From an uncultured Caryophanales bacterium (lineage in GTDB: Bacteria; Bacillota_I; Bacilli_A; Acholeplasmatales; Anaeroplasmataceae), in assembly GCA_946626535.1 (NCBI GenBank), contig CAMOUK010000035.1, forward strand, positions 1 to 12,891: a stretch of DNA of 12,891 nt, read 5' to 3'. Shown here piece after piece: positions 9,353 through 12,891 of the stretch (its first letter is position 1; each line of letters begins with the position of its first letter). The notes under the pieces were generated by a model that ran no database searches, was not told where the DNA came from, and saw only the letters and a list, made by a program, of their open reading frames with translations. A program made the translations under genes and the position numbers.

Positions 9353-9376
9353 AAAAAGCACACCAAATGGTGTGCT
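9353..9376 (-). terminator. Terminator of the InlB-lipoprotein/XRE regulator operon
   Basis: The 8 bp stem AGCACACC/GGTGTGCT has a 4-base loop and, on the minus strand, is followed by TTTTT. It lies just after the stop codon at 9387 and just before the operator-like element of the next gene. Confidence 0.85.
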
Positions 9377-9386
9377 CAATTCCTTA

Positions 9387-10292
9387 TTAATATAATATTA
9401 AACAATTTAATGAATTTATATCTTTTACATCTTCATCAGAGATATAAATGCAAGTTTTTATGTTCTCATAATTTGCAGATAAAGCATAATCAAATATAAG
9501 TGTATCATCATCATAATATGCTTTTATTCTATATGATATTGCATCCTTCATATGATATTTTTTAATTTTCTTAATTTCATCGTTTGAGTAAATAGCATTA
9601 TTAATATAGGAACCATAGATATTAAATGAAATAATTTCAACAATATCTGGAACTCTATAATAATTAAAAATAGTTTCAACATTATTAATATATATTTTTT
9701 TTGAAATCATTATGTCATTATAAAATTTATCATTGGTCGAAAAAATTTCTCCAATAAATTCTACCTTTATATCTCCTTTGATTTCATGGCGGGAATAAAT
9801 ATACCAAGATCCTTCAGCTGAACTTAAATAATAACTTCCACCAAGTGTTAACCTGTTGGTCGTACTATTTTTTACTTCTTCTTCACTAACCATTTTAGGT
9901 GCCACGTAAAGTGCATAACTTTCTACATTTAATGCATCAATTGTATAATAAGTAAACACAAATACAATCATTAAAACAATTGCACTTAAAATTGAAAAAA
10001 AAGTTATCTTCATTGGAAGATTATATTTTTTATCATCATCACTTGAAGTAAGTAAAGTTTTATCTTCTTCAACTATTTCCTTTTCGTCTTCTATATCATT
10101 TTCAGAAATTAAATAATCGATACTAACATTAAATTTCTTAGCTATTAAATCAAGAACATCGATATTTGGAATACTTTTGTCTTGTTCCCAACGAGATACT
10201 GCCTGTCTTGTAACAAAGAATTTATCTGCAAATTCTTGCTGAGTAAGATTATTATCAATTCTTATTTTCTTTATTTTTTCACCAAAACTCAT
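9387..10292 (-). CDS. Membrane-anchored XRE-family transcriptional regulator
   Basis: This encodes 301 residues. Residues 6-62 are a classical HTH_3 (Cro/C1-type) DNA-binding domain: LTQQEFADKF is the first helix of the motif and TRQAVSRWEQ the recognition helix, followed by IPNIDVLDLIAKKF. An acidic linker (63-88) leads to one membrane helix (about 96-117). The remaining 180 or so residues should lie outside the cell and match nothing I know. The layout suggests a one-component sensor that reads an envelope signal and binds DNA directly from the membrane. The ATG follows GGAGAGG, which lies 13 bases or fewer after the stop of the InlB-repeat lipoprotein gene, so the two are co-transcribed and the lipoprotein may be its partner. 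Probable targets are the two GCAATT elements flanking this operon, which is inference. Confidence 0.9.
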   Translation of the reverse strand: MSFGEKIKKIRIDNNLTQQEFADKFFVTRQAVSRWEQDKSIPNIDVLDLIAKKFNVSIDYLISENDIEDEKEIVEEDKTLLTSSDDDKKYNLPMKITFFSILSAIVLMIVFVFTYYTIDALNVESYALYVAPKMVSEEEVKNSTTNRLTLGGSYYLSSAEGSWYIYSRHEIKGDIKVEFIGEIFSTNDKFYNDIMISKKIYINNVETIFNYYRVPDIVEIISFNIYGSYINNAIYSNDEIKKIKKYHMKDAISYRIKAYYDDDTLIFDYALSANYENIKTCIYISDEDVKDINSLNCLILY

Positions 10293-10305
10293 GATAACCT
10301 CTCCA

Positions 10306-10773
10306 TTAACTATAAATAATTATTTTCCTTATTCCAGTAATAACTATTTCAGTACCGTATTCATAAGGTTTATCATCAAGTGTAAGTTTATAATATTCTC
10401 TATCAATTTTAGGAACAATTTTATCGCCATAATGAACAATTATAGGTTCTAAATATTCAATACCGGTATTAGTAATATTTATAATAATTAAAAAACTTCT
10501 TTTCACAGTATAAACAGCATTAAGATGTATAGATGATTTAATATCAGATTCAGAAACAAATCTTCCTTCATCATCCTTCCATCCAGAAAAATAATATCCT
10601 TTTTTATCAGGAATCATGAGTTTTAAATTATCTGTTATTAACTGAGGATCTAATTCCTCACCACCATTAGTATTATATGTTATATATTCTTCTTTTTTTA
10701 TTTCTATATTTTCTTTTTTTCCACATGAAACTAATGTTAATATTAGCATCATTACAAGCAATAATTTTCTCAT
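10306..10773 (-). CDS. InlB B-repeat lipoprotein
   Basis: This encodes 155 residues. A short signal (MRKLLLVMMLILTLVSC) has the standard lipobox LVSC with Cys17, so it should be lipid-anchored on the outer face of the membrane. Residues about 28-88 fit the Listeria-Bacteroides repeat (InlB B-repeat, Flg_new type): ITYNTNGG at 31-38, GYYFSGW at 59-65, and a closing LNAVY where the family usually has LYAKW. Residues 92-155 read like a second, degenerate beta-rich unit (HYGDKIVPK, LDDKPYEYG). These beta-grasp-like folds usually act in surface attachment; no catalytic site is visible. The ribosome binding site, AGGTG, is in the downstream arm of a terminator hairpin and is followed by seven T before ATG. 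The gene is the first of a two-gene unit with the membrane-anchored regulator. Confidence 0.88.
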   Translation of the reverse strand: MRKLLLVMMLILTLVSCGKKENIEIKKEEYITYNTNGGEELDPQLITDNLKLMIPDKKGYYFSGWKDDEGRFVSESDIKSSIHLNAVYTVKRSFLIIINITNTGIEYLEPIIVHYGDKIVPKIDREYYKLTLDDKPYEYGTEIVITGIRKIIIYS

Positions 10774-10814
10774 AAAAAAACACCTATCAAAATTATAATA
10801 TAGGTGTTTTTTTT
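10774..10814 (-). terminator. Terminator of the 11330 gene (symmetric hairpin)
   Basis: CACCTAT (10781-10787) and ATAGGTG (10800-10806) form a stem with a 12-base loop, flanked by seven A on one side and eight T on the other. It therefore has a U tail in both directions. It lies just after the stop at 10824. The -10 box of the next gene sits in the loop, and that gene's ribosome binding site is one arm of the stem. Confidence 0.8.
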
Positions 10815-10820
10815 ATTCAA
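10792..10820 (-). promoter_or_regulatory. Promoter of the InlB lipoprotein/XRE regulator operon
   Basis: On the minus strand TTGAAT (10820-10815), a 17 bp spacer and a perfect TATAAT (10797-10792). A start near 10785 gives a leader of only about 12 bases that begins inside the upstream terminator hairpin and contains AGGTG followed by ATG. Confidence 0.72.
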
Positions 10821-10823
10821 TTA

Positions 10824-11330
10824 TTAATTATCTTTTTTTGATAATAAATATTTAAAGCAGACATAAACGATTGATGAGACAGCTCCTAATAAAGCACCAA
10901 CTCCACCAATATAAGCTCCAACTGAAGCTCTAATATCTGCTTGTTTCAATGTCATTGTAGCACCATTTAATGTACAACTAGCAACACTAGTTAAATTAAA
11001 AAACATCAATGATTCAAAGATGAATGCAGCTATTAATAAACCTCCAAACACATACCCAATTGCATTACCACGATTTTTAAATACCATTAATAAAATAGAA
11101 AATATAATAGGTAATAGATATGCAATAATTAATAGAATTGATGCATTTCCTGCAAATGAAATTTCTCCATCAGCTCCAACATGATTGCCAAATCCTAACA
11201 AAATAGAAAGACCAGCAATTTGACAAATATTGCCAATACCCCTATATTTCGCCATAGGTATTAATGTAGTTAATATCAATAAAATTGAAATAACTAAAGA
11301 TAAAATAGTAAATAATTTAAGTTTTTTCAT
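10824..11330 (-). CDS. Small multi-pass membrane protein of unknown function
   Basis: This encodes 168 residues from an ATG with AAGGAGG at ideal spacing. I see four clear membrane helices at about 7-26, 63-84, 91-111 and 136-158, and a weaker hydrophobic stretch at 33-48. A glycine-rich segment lies at about 50-62 between the first two and the C-terminus is basic (KKDN after YLLS). The pattern GAYIGGVGALLGA in the last helix suggests tight helix packing. No transporter signature, catalytic residue or named family is recognisable. Its promoter carries the same operator-like element as the lipoprotein gene at 9254, so it probably belongs to the same envelope response. It is separated by a terminator from the lipoprotein/regulator operon downstream. 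Confidence 0.85.
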   Translation of the reverse strand: MKKLKLFTILSLVISILLILTTLIPMAKYRGIGNICQIAGLSILLGFGNHVGADGEISFAGNASILLIIAYLLPIIFSILLMVFKNRGNAIGYVFGGLLIAAFIFESLMFFNLTSVASCTLNGATMTLKQADIRASVGAYIGGVGALLGAVSSIVYVCFKYLLSKKDN

Positions 11331-11359
11331 ACTTTCCCTCCTTCAAAACTTACAATTTA

Positions 11360-11387
11360 ATTATAGAATCTTAGTTAAAATATTCAA
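11360..11387 (-). promoter_or_regulatory. Promoter of the 11330 membrane protein gene
   Basis: On the minus strand TTGAAT (11387-11382), a 16 bp spacer and a perfect TATAAT (11365-11360). The start falls near 11353, about 23 bases before the ATG. The operator-like element begins at the base next to the -35 box. Confidence 0.7.
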
Positions 11388-11413
11388 GCAATTGCTACGC
11401 AATTATAAATTGC
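11388..11413 (-). promoter_or_regulatory. Operator-like element, copy 2 (GCAATT-N3-AATTGC plus a third half-site)
   Basis: GCAATT at 11399-11404 and AATTGC at 11408-11413 form the palindrome, with a further GCAATT at 11388-11393, again exactly 11 bp away. Here the third site is itself palindromic (AGCAATTGCT, 11387-11396). Spacing, orientation and contact with the -35 box match the copy at 9322-9347. Confidence 0.65.
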
Positions 11414-11418
11414 TTTCA

Positions 11419-11461
11419 GTGACATACTCTCTCACTTATAGAAGTTGAGAGAATATGTCAC
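11419..11461. repeat. Long 16-bp inverted repeat next to operator copy 2
   Basis: Bases 11419-11434 (GTGACATACTCTCTCA) and 11446-11461 (TGAGAGAATATGTCAC) are inverted copies with one mismatch around an 11-base spacer. Read as minus-strand RNA, the mismatch becomes a G-U pair, so the fold is continuous there. Neither side has a T run, so it is not a standard terminator. It may be a second protein-binding site, a structured RNA element or the remnant of a small mobile element. Confidence 0.7.
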
Positions 11462-11607
11462 GAATATGTAAATTCGAAAATATAAGTTATGCCAATCACA
11501 AATTAATAATATAAAAGAAAAAGTTCCTATGAAATTGAACGATAAAATCTTCATTTCTTAACTAAAACTATAAAGCCATAGTCTCATCTATATTGAATGA
11601 AAACATC
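11462..11607. other. Non-coding spacer without a recognisable feature
   Basis: The whole gap between the genes ending at 11684 and starting at 11330 is about 350 bases. After assigning the terminator at 11608, the inverted repeat, the operator-like element and the promoter, this AT-rich stretch holds no convincing reading frame, RNA gene or promoter that I can see. Confidence 0.5.
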
Positions 11608-11631
11608 AAAAAAATGGCTTAACCAAGCCAT
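11608..11631 (-). terminator. Terminator of the GNAT acetyltransferase gene
   Basis: On the minus strand the stem ATGGCTT/AAGCCAT with loop GGTT is followed by six T. It lies about 53 bases after the stop codon at 11684. Confidence 0.85.
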
Positions 11632-11683
11632 CTTGAACGAATTTTGTATTTTATACAAAACTTTTTTATATATTTTAAAAAAA

Positions 11684-12547
11684 TTATTTTTTCCAATAAA
11701 AATCATAATGAAATTTATGCTTAAAGCCAATTTTCTCATAAAACTTCATATCAGATTCGACATAAACTATTTCAGCCCCAAGCTTTTTTACTCTATTTAA
11801 GCCCTCATAAATTAAAGCTTTCGCTATACCTAGCCCTCTATATGCTGGAATTGTACACACAGGCTCCAAATAAGCATAATTAGTGTCCTCTATATACCAT
11901 AAGCTAATATATGCCACCATTTCATTTTTTTCATTTTTAGCAACCAAACTCAAATTCTTATTAAAATGAGTTCTAGGTCTTCCCTTTAATTTAGCATCAT
12001 CAGAATTTAAAAATTCATCATAATTAGAACCATGATTGAAGCCTTGCCACATTAAATATAAAAACTCATCTATATTATCGCTAGGATCAAAAGCTTCTAT
12101 TCTTATTCCATTAGGTAATGTATATTTATAATCTTTATCCAGCATTATATCCATGATATTTTCTTGTTGTTTAAATATATTAAATCCATTATTTTTAGCT
12201 ACATTAATTAAATTATTGTCCTTATCATATATTGCAATACCTAAACCATTTTCATCTTTTAAATTATCATAAGCATAATTTATAATTTCAGGATATAAAT
12301 ATTCATATTTTTTTAAAGTAAGAATTACAGCCTCACCAAAATACATATCATATATGGCAGCCCCAACAATTCTATCATCCATATACCATAATCCAATTTT
12401 ATTAATTTCTTCAATATTAGTATATGGATGTCCAATCATCCATTCAAATCTAGCCCAATTCCAATTTATATGATATCTATTTTCTTCACTTAATTCTATT
12501 AAAAATTGAATCACCTTATCATAATCATCCATTGAAAATCTCTTCAT
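11684..12547 (-). CDS. Two-domain GNAT-family N-acetyltransferase
   Basis: This encodes 287 residues when started at the ATG at 12547, which follows GGAGGTC at ideal spacing. A TTG at 12562 would add five residues, but it would place this ribosome binding site inside the coding sequence, so I reject it. The C-terminal half (about 148-287) has the acetyl-CoA-binding motif: EPVCTIPAYRGLGIAKAL at 228-245, with the RGLGIA loop holding the pyrophosphate, and FYEKIGF at 269-275 as the usual closing motif. The N-terminal half (1-140) has the size and strand/helix rhythm of a second, degenerate GNAT fold without the RxxGxG/A loop. Substrate cannot be told from sequence; small amines, aminoglycosides or peptides are all known for such tandem proteins. 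It follows an asparaginase relic with no clear promoter of its own. Confidence 0.88.
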   Translation of the reverse strand: MKRFSMDDYDKVIQFLIELSEENRYHINWNWARFEWMIGHPYTNIEEINKIGLWYMDDRIVGAAIYDMYFGEAVILTLKKYEYLYPEIINYAYDNLKDENGLGIAIYDKDNNLINVAKNNGFNIFKQQENIMDIMLDKDYKYTLPNGIRIEAFDPSDNIDEFLYLMWQGFNHGSNYDEFLNSDDAKLKGRPRTHFNKNLSLVAKNEKNEMVAYISLWYIEDTNYAYLEPVCTIPAYRGLGIAKALIYEGLNRVKKLGAEIVYVESDMKFYEKIGFKHKFHYDFYWKK

Positions 12548-12562
12548 TAAAATGACCTCCAA

Positions 12563-12722
12563 TTAATAAATAAAAAATGCTTTTTGAATATCATCACTAC
12601 TTTTTCTAATTGTTAACGCAAGCCTCAATAATATAGCTGCTTTTGAGATGAAAGATTATCAGCCGCGAGTAGTACCACCAGTTGCTAAAATTACAACCTT
12701 CTTTTTAGAAATATTTTTCCAT
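12563..12722 (-). pseudogene. L-asparaginase relic: first and last codons only, frameshifted
   Basis: On the minus strand the frame around 12705-12660 reads SKKKVVILATGGTTRG and then stops at TGA (12661-12659). KKVVILATGGT is the hallmark N-terminus of L-asparaginase, including the first catalytic Thr region. Immediately after, in another frame, come ADNLSSQ and, after a shift at an A tract (12641-12645), KAAILLRLALTIRKSSDDIQ and five more residues to a TAA at 12565-12563. This matches the family C-terminus, normally of the form KARILLMLALT...IQ..F..Y. About 270 central residues are absent. One large deletion plus at least two frameshifts makes it non-functional. The possible ATG at 12722 is out of frame with the KKVV segment. 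The match is from memory of the family. Confidence 0.82.
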
Positions 12723-12757
12723 AGTCTGTCTCTTAAATATAATTTTATTTCTCATTA

Positions 12758-12766
12758 ATTATAACA
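12758..12766 (-). promoter_or_regulatory. Extended -10 promoter before the asparaginase relic
   Basis: On the minus strand TGTTATAAT (TGn plus perfect TATAAT) at 12766-12758, with no good -35 box. It is the best candidate to drive the relic and, by read-through, the GNAT gene. Confidence 0.45.
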
Positions 12767-12795
12767 CAATAATATTATAATTAGTTATACTAGGC

Positions 12796-12823
12796 TTGAA
12801 ATTTAATCATAAAAAATTATAAT
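12796..12823 (+). promoter_or_regulatory. Promoter of the divergent gene at 12844
   Basis: TTGAAA (12796-12801), a 16 bp spacer and TATAAT (12818-12823). The start near 12830 falls almost on the ribosome binding site AGGTGAT (12829-12835), so the leader is very short. Confidence 0.65.
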
Positions 12824-12843
12824 AATATAGGTGATAAAAAAAT

Positions 12844-12891
12844 ATGGAACTTATAAAAAAATTAAACATGAAAGTAACTCCTAAGGAGCTA
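12844..12891 (+). CDS. Start of an unidentified gene (cut by the right edge)
   Basis: An ATG at 12844 lies 8 bases after AGGTGAT and opens a frame of 16 codons (MELIKKLNMKVTPKEL) to the window end. A good promoter sits directly upstream. The visible residues are too few to name a family. Confidence 0.6.
   Translation, partial: MELIKKLNMKVTPKEL

Noticed and set aside
11521..11540. Recombinase-target-like string AAGTTCCTAT
   Set aside because: Only a partial match to one half of a recombination site, with no inverted partner of the right spacing, in AT-rich spacer DNA.
11642..11660. TTTTGTA/TACAAAA hairpin followed by T on the plus strand as a terminator
   Set aside because: The stem has only one G-C pair and no plus-strand gene ends nearby; the stronger hairpin at 11608-11631 already serves the GNAT gene.
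11230..11800. Short plus-strand frames at 11230-11448 and 11597-11800
   Set aside because: One overlaps the promoter and start of the membrane protein gene, the other the GNAT terminator and gene end. Neither has a ribosome binding site.
12660..12705. T-box-like string (CTGGTGGTACTACTCGCGG on the minus strand) before the GNAT gene
   Set aside because: It resembles the T-box antiterminator bulge, but the same bases encode LATGGTTRG of the asparaginase N-terminus, the matching C-terminus follows, and there is no specifier stem or terminator hairpin.

Overview
This is a low-GC, gene-sparse bacterial window that looks like an uncultured Firmicutes/Bacilli-type genome (Erysipelotrichia-like or a relative of the walled 'Tenericutes' clades). 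The signs are strong AT bias, AGGAGG-type ribosome binding sites, TTGAAA/TATAAT promoters with 16-17 bp spacers, U-tailed hairpin terminators, and a tRNA with an encoded CCA end. Tryptophan is read only from TGG: the tRNA-Trp anticodon is CCA and I saw no in-frame TGA in the long reading frame. The Mycoplasma code is therefore not in use. I name no genus.

The left 62% (1-8031) is one enormous minus-strand reading frame that runs off the left edge (at least 2677 codons). It starts with a four-helix membrane domain that resembles CvpA. About 670 residues of unassigned, mostly soluble sequence follow, and then at least 16 tandem copies of a helical module of about 104 residues (312 bp). By charge bias everything after the fourth membrane helix should lie outside the cell, so I read it as a giant membrane-anchored surface protein. 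Its promoter and that of the divergent tRNA-Trp gene lie back to back (8084-8199).

The middle (8293-11461) is a compact minus-strand cell-envelope cluster. In order of transcription it holds a small multi-pass membrane protein (11330-10824); a two-gene unit of an InlB-repeat lipoprotein (10773-10306) and a membrane-anchored XRE-type regulator (10292-9387); and a second lipoprotein-like protein built of YTYDxxGN/NEW repeats (9254-8430). The promoters of the first and last genes carry nearly the same element, GCAATT-N3-AATTGC plus a third half-site 11 bp away, abutting the -35 box. I infer that both are controlled by one regulator, and the membrane-anchored XRE protein encoded between them is the obvious candidate.

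The right end (11608-12891) holds a two-domain GNAT acetyltransferase. Directly upstream is a previously unlisted relic of an L-asparaginase gene, reduced to its first and last few dozen codons with frameshifts. A divergent gene starts at 12844 and leaves the window after 16 codons.
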